Below are positions 57,052 through 64,000 of a DNA stretch of 64,000 bases, piece by piece (position 1 is the first letter of the stretch; each line of letters begins with the position of its first letter). The DNA is from Marinifilaceae bacterium (GTDB lineage: Bacteria > Bacteroidota > Bacteroidia > Bacteroidales > Marinifilaceae). The translations under genes and the position numbers were made by a program. The notes beneath the pieces are model-generated. The model saw only the letters and a program-made list of their open reading frames with translations. It ran no database searches and was not told where the DNA came from. Where the stretch lies: the NCBI GenBank assembly GCA_025210485.1, contig JAOARN010000119.1, positions 38,370 to 102,369 of the forward strand, in the 5' to 3' direction.

Positions 57052-57900
57052 TTATTCATTTTCCAATATTGAAGCTTCCCAACCAATTATGGCTTTCTTT
57101 CTTGTCGGATTCCAATGGTAGCCACCAATATTTCCTGATTTTTGAATTACTCTATGGCATGGAATTAGGTATGCTATCGGATTGTTTCCTATAGCTGTTC
57201 CCACTGCTCTCGATGCTTTTGGATGCTGAATCGCTTCTGCTATTTCTCCATAAGTAGAGAGATTTCCATAAGGAATGGATAATAATGCTTCCCAAACTTT
57301 CAATTGAAATTTTGTTCCTTTCAAATGTAATTTTATTTCATTTAGATTAGTCCAGTCGTTACGGAAAATAAATAAAGCATTTTGTTGAAATTTATCAGAT
57401 TTCTGATTGAATGTTGCATTGGGAAAGATGGCTTGCAATTCTTCAAAGGCTAAAGTGTCATCTTCACTAAAAGCCAAATGGCATATTCCTTTGTTCGTAG
57501 CTGCCACTATGATTTTGCCGAATGGACTTTCTGCAAAACTATAATTGATTATCAGGCTTGAACCACCGTTTTTATATTCTCCAGGAGTCATGCCCTCTAT
57601 TGTTACAAACATGTCGTGAAGCCTTCCTGTACCAGATAAACCCATTTCAAAAGCAGTGTCAAATAAATTGCTTTCTTTTTTCCTTAGCAAACTCTTTGCA
57701 TAATTTGAGCTGATAAATTTCAAGTATTTTTTTGGACTAATTCCTACCCATTCCTTGAATAAACGCTGAAAATGGAAGGGGCTTAGGTTTACATGTTCCG
57801 CAATTGCATCTAGTGATGGTTGCTCTTTAAAGTTATTGTCTATAAATGCAATAGCCTCTGCAATTTTATCGTACTGATAAGTTTTATTATTATCATGCAT
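57052..57900 (-). CDS. ada: AraC-type regulator fused to O6-methylguanine-DNA methyltransferase (Ada-like)
   Basis: A 282-residue bifunctional protein. Residues about 8-110 are an AraC HTH pair (DAIAEHVNLSPFHFQRLFKEW, TPGEYK end). Residues about 120-280 are the alkyltransferase: KGTKFQLKVWEALLSIPYG, the acceptor Cys248 in IPCHRVI and SGNIGGYHW. It moves alkyl groups from O6-alkylguanine to itself. It lacks the N-terminal Ada zinc domain with its phosphotriester-repair cysteines, so its activation mode must differ from E. coli Ada. It is the last gene of a three-gene operon with the split-barrel and decarboxylase genes. Confidence 0.93.
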   Translation of the reverse strand: MHDNNKTYQYDKIAEAIAFIDNNFKEQPSLDAIAEHVNLSPFHFQRLFKEWVGISPKKYLKFISSNYAKSLLRKKESNLFDTAFEMGLSGTGRLHDMFVTIEGMTPGEYKNGGSSLIINYSFAESPFGKIIVAATNKGICHLAFSEDDTLAFEELQAIFPNATFNQKSDKFQQNALFIFRNDWTNLNEIKLHLKGTKFQLKVWEALLSIPYGNLSTYGEIAEAIQHPKASRAVGTAIGNNPIAYLIPCHRVIQKSGNIGGYHWNPTRKKAIIGWEASILENE

Positions 57901-57940
57901 GGGTTTAGTCTATTTTATTTAAAATATAGTATGTCTTTAA

Positions 57941-58396
57941 TTATACTGATTGTTTGGCATTGAGCTTCTCAATATTCAATCTTAATACGAGAACATTTTC
58001 TAATTGTTTATTTGAATATTCGTTATCAAATTTTCCGTAATGTTCCATTATTAGGTCTAACCCATTTCTCTTTTGTTCAGTTTCATTTATGATTTCAATT
58101 GTTCCACACCCAATAATTGAACGATATTTAGTTGTCCACTTACAGGAAATATCATCTTTAGCAATTTCAGAGTATTGCTCAATTAAAAAACTTGCTTTGT
58201 TGTTCTTTCTGATTAAATCAATTTTCTTTCCAAGCTTGGCACAATGAAAATACAAACTATTATCATGATATCCGTAGTTTAATGGAATCATATATGGATA
58301 ATCATTATCGGTCAATGAAATTCTGCAAATTTCTGATTTTAATAAAATCTCTTGAATTGTATTTTTATCTAGTATCTCTTTATCTTTTCTTCTCAT
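57941..58396 (-). CDS. Pyridoxamine 5'-phosphate oxidase-like flavin split-barrel protein
   Basis: A 151-residue flavoprotein-like domain. The pattern ICRISLTDNDYPYMIPLNYGY and LYFHCAKLGKKIDLIRKN is that of the NimA/PNPOx-like split barrel, with KIDLIRKN as the FMN phosphate-contact region. NimA relatives reduce 5-nitroimidazoles, but most members have unknown substrates. It begins 7 bp after the decarboxylase stop and so shares its transcript. Confidence 0.85.
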   Translation of the reverse strand: MRRKDKEILDKNTIQEILLKSEICRISLTDNDYPYMIPLNYGYHDNSLYFHCAKLGKKIDLIRKNNKASFLIEQYSEIAKDDISCKWTTKYRSIIGCGTIEIINETEQKRNGLDLIMEHYGKFDNEYSNKQLENVLVLRLNIEKLNAKQSV

Positions 58397-58403
58397 GTCG
58401 AAT

Positions 58404-59822
58404 TTACTTTAAATAATTAGAGTATTCTATATTTAATTCTTTGATCAGTTTATCAATCTCCTTTTCTGTGGTATTATAATTTGTAATACAAGCCCTAAAA
58501 GTAGGCATTCCATTTATAGGATAAACAGATAGCCATGATTTGCCATTTGATAGTATATTATCCAAAATATTTTTTGTGAAATTGATATCAGTTTCAAATT
58601 CTTTTTTTGTGAAACAGACAACAGGCAAATCAGTGTTATTTTTTATTAGCCAACCATTTTCTATCAGCTGATTTTTTAAATATTGCCCCATCTTTGCCTG
58701 ATGATTTATGGTTTGTTCATATCCCTGCCAACCATAAAATAGGAGCGAAAGATATACTTTTAAACCAATGAATCTTCTCGACCATTGAATAGAATGTGTA
58801 AATGGTTCGGTAACCGTAAGTTTATCTGCTTCTTTAGGCATATATTCTGTTGTAATTCTGAACGTTTTCCCAAGAATATCATTTCTCGATGTCAAAAATA
58901 TACTTGTTCCCATTGGTACCGACATCCATTTATGAGCATCAAAAGTAATGGAATCAGACTTTTCGATACCTGTTAATTGGTGCTTCAAATCCTGACTTAA
59001 AATGGCTCCACCTCCATACGCGGCATCAACATGAAACCAAATGTTGTTCTTTTTGCAAATGGAACTTAGCTGATTCAATTCATCAATTGTCCCTGTCCCA
59101 GTAGTTCCAGCAGTTCCAATAATCATTAATGGTGCATAAATTGAAGAGTCAAGTTCATTTAGTTTTTGCTGTAAAATCTCCGTATCCAATTTTAATTCAT
59201 CTGTAACAGGAATTGATTTTACAAGATTATATCCAATCCCAACAACTTTTGCGGCTTTTTGAATAGAGTGATGAGCCTCTGCAGAACAAAATACAACAGG
59301 TTTTTTGTCTAAACCAAATACTCCATCCTTAGCAAAATTTGGATATTTATGGTTCAAAGCACAGAGCATTGCAGTAAGATTGGCTTCAGCTCCTCCTGTT
59401 GTGAAAACACCATCTGCATTTTTGTCGTATCCAAATTTATTTGCAAATTCCCTAATTATTAACTCCTCTACTTCAACGGCAAAAGGGGCATGGCTCCAAG
59501 CAGCTAATTGAGGGTTATAGGTAGCTGTGATTAGGTCAGCGATAATTCCTGCATAATTTGAACGTGGATTGAACAGCCCAAAATATTTAGGATGTGGTGT
59601 ATGAACACTAAAGGTCTCAAGTCCATTTGTTACGTGTTGGATAGCTTTATCTGGTTTGATTCCATTAACTAAGTCTGTGGAAAGAAGCGATTCTCTAATT
59701 TTATTAATATTTAAATCTGGATTGGTCTTAAAATCTTGTGTTAAGCTATAATAGTTCTCCAGCTTTTCAAATACTATTTCGAGTATTTCTTTTCTCTGTT
59801 TATTGTCAAAATCAAATTGCAT
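58404..59822 (-). CDS. PLP-dependent group II amino-acid decarboxylase
   Basis: A 472-residue fold-type I enzyme of the aromatic-amino-acid/glutamate/diaminobutyrate decarboxylase group. HVDAAYGGG holds the cofactor-binding Asp266, and ITFDAHKWM holds the Schiff-base Lys298. HTPHPKYFGLFNP near residue 75 and TTGGAEANL near 142 are also typical. The substrate (aromatic amino acid, diaminobutyrate or other) cannot be chosen. It leads a three-gene operon, preceded by a strong Shine-Dalgarno and a palindromic operator-like site. Confidence 0.9.
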   Translation of the reverse strand: MQFDFDNKQRKEILEIVFEKLENYYSLTQDFKTNPDLNINKIRESLLSTDLVNGIKPDKAIQHVTNGLETFSVHTPHPKYFGLFNPRSNYAGIIADLITATYNPQLAAWSHAPFAVEVEELIIREFANKFGYDKNADGVFTTGGAEANLTAMLCALNHKYPNFAKDGVFGLDKKPVVFCSAEAHHSIQKAAKVVGIGYNLVKSIPVTDELKLDTEILQQKLNELDSSIYAPLMIIGTAGTTGTGTIDELNQLSSICKKNNIWFHVDAAYGGGAILSQDLKHQLTGIEKSDSITFDAHKWMSVPMGTSIFLTSRNDILGKTFRITTEYMPKEADKLTVTEPFTHSIQWSRRFIGLKVYLSLLFYGWQGYEQTINHQAKMGQYLKNQLIENGWLIKNNTDLPVVCFTKKEFETDINFTKNILDNILSNGKSWLSVYPINGMPTFRACITNYNTTEKEIDKLIKELNIEYSNYLK

Positions 59823-59828
59823 ATTAAT

Positions 59829-59836
59829 CTCCTTTT
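59829..59836 (-). promoter_or_regulatory. Strong Shine-Dalgarno of the decarboxylase gene
   Basis: AAAAGGAG lies 6 nt before the ATG. Such sites are rare among the other genes here, which supports the idea of a transferred operon. Confidence 0.6.
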
Positions 59837-59843
59837 AAATGTT

Positions 59844-59859
59844 TTGACAAAATTGTCAA
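59844..59859. promoter_or_regulatory. Palindromic operator-like site TTGACAA-2-TTGTCAA
   Basis: A perfect 7+7-bp inverted repeat with a 2-nt spacer, 22-37 bp upstream of the decarboxylase start, in a position to bind a dimeric repressor or activator. The regulator is unknown; the operon's own AraC/Ada protein is one candidate, though AraC proteins usually prefer direct repeats. Confidence 0.5.
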
Positions 59860-60087
59860 TTTTCAAAACCTAATAAAACCCGATTCTTGCGGTTTTTCAA
59901 ATGCCCTACAACGGTCAGGGCTATTCGGAGCTTAGGATTTCAATGAGCCAAACTTTTACTTAACCAATTAGCAAAAACCGTAATTTATTTTTATATTTTT
60001 TTCCAAAACCTAAATGATGGTTTTGACGACATTTTTTTCTTATTCTAAATTTTCAAGCTAGCACGAAACCCAGATTCAGACTCAGCT

Positions 60088-60618
60088 ATTTATAAAAGAA
60101 AGATTAATTTGCCTATAAACAAAGAGAAAAGTGGTATTCGTCGTCCACTACAATTCAGTACATTAGGTTATGGCTTTGTTTCTTCGTATAAAAAAGGAGA
60201 GAAAGGGAAATATCAACTAATTGTAACTAAAAAGAAGTGGGACCATTTTAAACATAAACTGAAAGAGATAACTCGAAAAACTATACCTATAGATTTTGAA
60301 GAGAGAATTTATCGATTGAAGTTACAAATGCGAGGCTGGATAAACTATTTTAGATTGGCTAATATTAAGTCAAAAATAAAGAAATAGGATGAATGCTTAG
60401 GTAATCGTCTCCGATATTGTATATGGCATCATTGGAAAAAGCCAGAGCGAAAAAGGAAAAACCTAATTCGCTTAAAAGTTGACCAAGGACAAGCTTATGC
60501 TTGGAGCAGCACAGGTTTAGGAGGTTGGAGAGTAGCACAAAGTCCAATTCTTAATACCACTATTACCATAGAACGCTTGAAGAAAAGAGCTTATATTAGT
60601 ATGCTTGAATACTAATAT
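60088..60618 (+). pseudogene. ltrA: Group II intron maturase/reverse transcriptase, 5'-truncated with an internal stop
   Basis: Only the C-terminal part (end of RT, domain X) remains. It begins at KRKINLPINKEKSGIRRPL, continues LGYGFVSSYKKGEKGKYQL and RGWINYFRLANIK, and meets a TAG at 60385. The same frame then goes on without shift: DECLGNRLRYCIWHHWKKPE, AYAWSSTGLGGWRVAQSPIL, ending SMLEY at 60618. The stop replaces what is usually Leu (one base from TTG). The RT catalytic YxDD region is absent, so the protein is dead. Intron 3' sequences follow at once. Confidence 0.88.
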
Positions 60619-60740
60619 AAAATCAGTCATCATTAACGAACCGCCGTATAGGAGAACCGCTTGGTATGCTGAGTTTGATTAAGTATCTAGTGGTGTCAGA
60701 GGCTCATATCATCAGTTATCTACTGGTGGGACGGTCTATT
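60619..60740 (+). mobile_element. Group II intron 3' end (domains V-VI) after the broken maturase
   Basis: It starts right after the maturase stop. Shared landmarks with 56918-57035 are GTCATCA, GAACCG, ATGCTGAGTTTG, CAGAGG and CATCAGTTATCTACTGGTG. Order and position fit the catalytic and branch-point domains, but I did not derive a full fold, and the apical part of domain V looks longer than usual. Confidence 0.65.
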
Positions 60741-60803
60741 CGATTAGGTTTTCGTGCTTTTTTCTCCGCAGTCTTCCCATGCGTTGGAGCAGCCATACTC
60801 TTT

Positions 60804-60834
60804 GCCAAGCTTAGGACTGTGCGTTGGCTTTTTT
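60804..60834 (+). terminator. Possible terminator beyond the intron remnant
   Basis: GCCAA pairs with TTGGC around a 15-nt loop and a T run follows. It lies about 70 nt beyond the intron 3' end, in a GC-richer stretch (60740-60840) with no ORF. The rest of 60835-60942 is AT-rich and holds nothing I recognise. Confidence 0.4.
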
Positions 60835-60942
60835 GAGTAACTTGGCAATGTGTATTATTACAAAAAAGAATTCCAATTTTCACTTTACCAAAATGAAAGA
60901 ACTATTAGTTTAAAAAACTAACAATGATATTGCAATATTAAT

Positions 60943-61176
60943 TCAACTACTTTTTGACTTTTCTTCATATCTTTTTATAGAACAAACTGATGAATATGTC
61001 GAAACAGAATATGGAACTAGGTAAGTTACCAATATCTGTATCTTTTGGCCCCCACTTAGTGTATTAGCAAAAATATCAGAACCATGATTGATTAAACCCA
61101 AGATTGTTCCAACAATAATTGAAAGCTTTAAAGCTGTTTGAATAACTTCTTTTGAAAAAACTAATTTAAGTATCAT
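60943..61176 (-). CDS. NrtS-like two-helix membrane protein
   Basis: A 77-residue protein with two hydrophobic helices, about 12-30 (ALKLSIIVGTILGLINHG) and 44-62 (ILVTYLVPYSVSTYSSV). The INHGSDI and TYLVPYxVSTYSSV patterns match the small NrtS family, linked to nitrate/nitrite transport in some bacteria. Here it lies 14 bp after the reductive-dehalogenase-like gene, so it could instead anchor or serve that enzyme, as RdhB does for RdhA. Both readings are open. Confidence 0.7.
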   Translation of the reverse strand: MILKLVFSKEVIQTALKLSIIVGTILGLINHGSDIFANTLSGGQKIQILVTYLVPYSVSTYSSVCSIKRYEEKSKSS

Positions 61177-61190
61177 TACTCTTCAACTCT

Positions 61191-62447
61191 TTATTTATTA
61201 TCTTTTTCTTGAACCTTTGTCACATTCGGTTTTTCACGCAAAATACTCTTATCAACGTCGAACCACCATTTTTTTTCAGGTCTAGCTTTGCCGTAACCTA
61301 ATAAATCATCGCCCCATACAATCAGCTTGTTCATAATGGGTAAATTTCTGATTGTCCATCTAGCCAAATCATGAATCCAACCTTGTGACTTGTTAAATGG
61401 ACACACTTTAATGCATTTGCCACAACTTGAGCCGTTAGGGTTACTTAATCTGAATTTAGAGCAATTCGCATAATCAAAATCATATTTTTTATAGCCATTG
61501 TGTACTATCTTGTTGTCACTCTTTGAAATAGATTGAGATGGACACTCAATGGCGCATTTCTTACACACTTTACAAAATGCTTGAACCCCAAATTTTATTG
61601 GCTTATCGGTAGCCATTGGCATATTTGTTAAAACTACAGATGCTTTAAAACGGCTTCCTAAGCTTGGATTGATTACTATACCGTAACGACCCATCTCTCC
61701 AATACCTGCAAGTTCGAGCAATGGCGGAACAATAACCTGATAATCCATTAGGTGGTTATCTTTAGCATCAAAACCTTGCATTTGAACATACTTTGCCATT
61801 GCTGAAGCAATAAAGGCAGCTTTAGAGTATGACATAAAACTTTGGGCAGCTGAGATCCAATCTTTTCCATCTGAAGCATCAAGCGTATCGTAATCTTGGT
61901 CAACAGCAATACAGATAGCATACTTGTATTTCTTTTGAATCACACTTCCATCTTTATCGTGACTATAATAAGCATAATCAGGGATTTCACAGATTCCAAC
62001 TAAATCGGCTCCCATAAAATCACCATAGCTTTTAATGTGTCTCGAAACAACTTTTATATCTGAATGTAACGGTTTTGGCTTTTTCTGTAAAGAACCTTTC
62101 ATAAATGACATTGGCGATTTTGACATGCCTGAATCCTTGTTGCCTATTTCTGGTTTGCCTCCTTTTTGCGACATATCAGGCATTTTGCCTGACTGAAAGA
62201 AATAACTCATAATAGACATGTCTATCCCGGACTTTATCTTTTCCTTAGGATTTTTTATTTTGGAACCATACTCTCCTCTAAAAGCCCTATTAAATCCAGT
62301 TTTCCTTTCGTCAAAACGCTCTATTTCTCCAACAATCTCTGTTGTTGGTTTATCAATTATTTTATAATTTGTTTTGGAATACTTTCCAATTGGGGATTTA
62401 CCTTTTAATACTTTCGACAGCTCCTTATTTTTGCACATAGTCTTCAT
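61191..62447 (-). CDS. Reductive-dehalogenase-like 4Fe-4S protein
   Basis: A 418-residue protein. Residues about 125-290 fit the reductive dehalogenase catalytic domain. A bacterial ferredoxin pair follows: C292-x2-C295-x2-C298-x3-C302 and C329 with C342-x2-C345-x3-C349. In RdhA enzymes a corrinoid and two 4Fe-4S clusters remove halogen; the related epoxyqueuosine reductase QueG uses the same parts. No Tat signal is visible, so it is probably cytoplasmic. The first about 120 residues are basic, low in complexity and without a known fold. An AraC regulator gene lies upstream and the NrtS-like gene downstream, on the same strand. Confidence 0.78.
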   Translation of the reverse strand: MKTMCKNKELSKVLKGKSPIGKYSKTNYKIIDKPTTEIVGEIERFDERKTGFNRAFRGEYGSKIKNPKEKIKSGIDMSIMSYFFQSGKMPDMSQKGGKPEIGNKDSGMSKSPMSFMKGSLQKKPKPLHSDIKVVSRHIKSYGDFMGADLVGICEIPDYAYYSHDKDGSVIQKKYKYAICIAVDQDYDTLDASDGKDWISAAQSFMSYSKAAFIASAMAKYVQMQGFDAKDNHLMDYQVIVPPLLELAGIGEMGRYGIVINPSLGSRFKASVVLTNMPMATDKPIKFGVQAFCKVCKKCAIECPSQSISKSDNKIVHNGYKKYDFDYANCSKFRLSNPNGSSCGKCIKVCPFNKSQGWIHDLARWTIRNLPIMNKLIVWGDDLLGYGKARPEKKWWFDVDKSILREKPNVTKVQEKDNK

Positions 62448-62550
62448 TTTTGATGGCTATGATTCTGAACAAATACATAAACCAATTAATACTTTACAAA
62501 AGTAGAGTGATAATGAGTTGTACTAAAGGTCAATCTATATCGAAAAGAGG

Positions 62551-63429
62551 TTAATGTGAAACCAGATTCATCTTTTTCAGAAATTCGTTAGGGGAATAAC
62601 CAGTATGCTTAATAAAATACTTTCTAAAATTTGTAGGTTCACCAAAGCCTAACTTGTATGCAATTTCTTTTACCGAATGCGGTGATATAACAAGTAGTCT
62701 TTTGGCCTGAAGTACTACATAATCGTCAATTAGAGCTTTTGCAGTTTTATTAACCATATGCTTACAAACTTCATTTAAATGCTTATAAGATATATTTAAA
62801 GTAATTGCATAATCCTTTGCATTACGTCTATGTTGGTAATCTTGTTCAACTAGCTGCTTGAAATTCATAAAGTACTCCTGATATCGATTTTGAGTAATTA
62901 AATCTGAGGATTCTTCGCTAACGAGGTTTAATAAAAAGTAGCTTAATAAAGCTCCAATCTGATTAGATTTTACATTTACATTATTGCTAATTCCACTTAG
63001 TAATAAATCGATTAATGTTTTATTGTTTTCTGGATTATTAAAGATTAAATGTTTTTGATTGTGGTTGTATAGAAATGGAATTTTACTTAGCGTGGATTGT
63101 GTTATATGTTTATGTAAGAATTCTTCCGAAAACACTAAAAGATTTCCCTTGTAATTTGATTTTGTATCAAAGGCATGAATCTGATCTTTGGTAATTATTA
63201 GGCTATCGCCAGCTTTTAAGTGTACCGTTTTAAAATCTACAGTATGTTCAACTTTACCTTCTGTAAGTATAAGGATGGCAAAAAAATCTATCTGATGGTA
63301 TTGGTATTTAACTTGCCTGTAGGTAGAATTATTTTCAGTTAAGAAACTATCCAATGAGGCCATTTTAAAACCTTTGGTGTCGGAATCTTTTGAATATTTA
63401 AATACAACTTTTTTAATACCTTTTTTCAT
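62551..63429 (-). CDS. AraC-family transcriptional regulator with cupin sensor
   Basis: A 292-residue regulator. An N-terminal cupin-like domain (about 25-110; HLKAGDSLIITKDQIHAFDT) senses a small ligand, and two HTH motifs close the protein (AKDYAITLNISYKHLNEVCK and VKEIAYKLGFGEPTNFRKYF, ending GYSPNEF). It lies about 100 bp before the dehalogenase-like gene on the same strand and is the natural candidate to control it. The ligand is not evident. Confidence 0.9.
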   Translation of the reverse strand: MKKGIKKVVFKYSKDSDTKGFKMASLDSFLTENNSTYRQVKYQYHQIDFFAILILTEGKVEHTVDFKTVHLKAGDSLIITKDQIHAFDTKSNYKGNLLVFSEEFLHKHITQSTLSKIPFLYNHNQKHLIFNNPENNKTLIDLLLSGISNNVNVKSNQIGALLSYFLLNLVSEESSDLITQNRYQEYFMNFKQLVEQDYQHRRNAKDYAITLNISYKHLNEVCKHMVNKTAKALIDDYVVLQAKRLLVISPHSVKEIAYKLGFGEPTNFRKYFIKHTGYSPNEFLKKMNLVSH

Positions 63430-63875
63430 CTTATCACAATTGTATTTTACAAAAATACGCTTAATATCAAGATTGAGAAATCGTCTTGTTTTCTCATGTT
63501 TTCAATATTTCACCTTTTTTGTTTTTTTGCCCTGATGCAATATATATAAACTCTAAAAACTTTTGTATTGTGTGTCGGCAAAAATTTGGCTCTTTTGCAA
63601 GCTGAAGCGTCAGCTTGTGGATTTGAGCTTGCGAACGTGCCAAATGTACGTTGGCTGGTCGCTCTTTGCATAAAACCTAACGGACGAGGCTATGAAGCGT
63701 AAGTGAGATTTAACCGTACTCACTTTCAAACTTAGCAAAGCCAAAGCGTTGTATTTGTTTTTATCTTTTCATTTCAAAGCCAAATCAACGATTTGGCGCT
63801 ACTCGCCGAAGCTACGAACCAACCAAAATGAGCTGGCTCACTTATGCTTTATGAGCCATTGTGTGTGCTCTGCAT
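63430..63875. other. GC-richer gene-less island with stacked hairpins, attC-like in part
   Basis: No ORF. From about 63570 the base composition rises. Hairpins: AAGCTGA/TCAGCTT (63599-63616), a long imperfect stem 63678-63750 closed by AAGTGAG/CTCACTT (63701-63725) and AACG/CGTT, GCCAAAT/ATTTGGC (63779-63797), GGCG/CGCC (63795-63807) and GGCTCA/TGAGCC near 63835-63857. The largest has ACCTAAC on the left and a GTT on the right, like integron attC sites, but no integrase is present. Confidence 0.5.
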
Positions 63876-64000
63876 GTGCATTTAGAACACAGTATTTGTA
63901 AGTTCTATAAAAAGTTCGAAAATACAAACTTTTTAACATAAAACAAAAACAAATAGTTAGTTCTTTTTCCAGAGGGTGTAAGTCCCTTATACAGGGAGTC
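63876..64000 (+). mobile_element. 5' end of a group II intron, continuing past the window
   Basis: From GTGCA at 63876, the sequence TTAGAACACAGTATTTGTAA and about 100 nt after it nearly repeat 56630-56730. The final segment, GGGTGTAAGTCCCTTATACA, fits early domain I. No ORF appears before the window ends, so whether this copy is complete cannot be told. Confidence 0.6.

Noticed and set aside
60365..60547. Minus-strand 60-codon ORF at the maturase fragment
   Set aside because: Antisense to a clear maturase domain X frame; no features of its own.
1..64000. tRNA, rRNA, tmRNA or RNase P RNA genes
   Set aside because: Scanning the gaps by eye for T-loop sequences and other conserved blocks gave nothing convincing; a covariance-model search (tRNAscan-SE, Infernal) would settle it.

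Overview
The window looks like a chromosomal segment of a low-GC (estimated near 30% by eye) member of the Bacteroidota. A marine or sediment Marinilabiliales/Marinifilaceae-type bacterium is my best guess. Evidence: a CHU_C-type (type B) T9SS C-terminal domain at the left edge and a type A Por-sorting domain in the middle, the gldA-gldF-gldG gliding cluster, a TonB receptor/DUF4249 pair, DUF4290, DUF2059 and DUF5020 proteins, a Bacteroidetes-type ECF sigma factor, A/T-rich leaders with few Shine-Dalgarno sites, and several perfect TAnnTTTG -7 boxes.

Positions 1-31,700 are mostly housekeeping. In order: end of a T9SS adhesin, ECF sigma factor, fructose-6-phosphate aldolase, a DUF2059/NIF3/zinc-ribbon operon, a TonB-receptor/DUF4249 outer-membrane pair, bifunctional nuclease, an MFS transporter, MTA/SAH nucleosidase, a RhlE-type helicase, malate dehydrogenase, phosphoglucosamine mutase, an ABC-F protein, a CDF metal exporter, a UvrD-type helicase, DUF4290, topoisomerase III, a secreted protein of unknown function, and a purine-uptake pair (DUF5020 Tsx-like channel plus NCS2 permease). 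The purine pair is preceded by what may be a dead adenosine-kinase gene. A dead ISAs1-family transposase fragment lies between the permease and smpB. Clean intrinsic terminators, several of them bidirectional, separate most convergent pairs.

Positions 31,700-49,800 carry dnaB, ispE, a secreted bleomycin-hydrolase-type peptidase, a 1.4-kb tandem repeat array, a phosphopantetheinyl transferase, tRNA1(Val) methyltransferase, an S9 peptidase, bcp-recA, a TPR/PD40/SPOR envelope protein and gldAFG. The array is made of units of about 374 bp. Each has a nearly invariant core, a diverged spacer and a terminator-like hairpin at its boundary. It is the most unusual structure here.

Positions 49,800-64,000 are accessory. 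A small protein with paired cysteines and a glycine/alanine-rich C-terminal half looks like a bacteriocin precursor. Next come a large cadherin-repeat T9SS cargo and a membrane TPR-HTH regulator. An AraC/Ada alkyltransferase, flavin split-barrel protein and PLP decarboxylase operon follows. Then comes a group with an AraC regulator, a reductive-dehalogenase-like Fe-S protein and an NrtS-like two-helix protein. Both groups are bracketed by group II intron debris: an internally deleted intron at about 56,630-57,045, a 5'-truncated one with a broken maturase at about 60,088-60,740, and the 5' end of a third running off the right edge from about 63,876. I found no tRNA, rRNA, tmRNA, RNase P RNA or CRISPR array.
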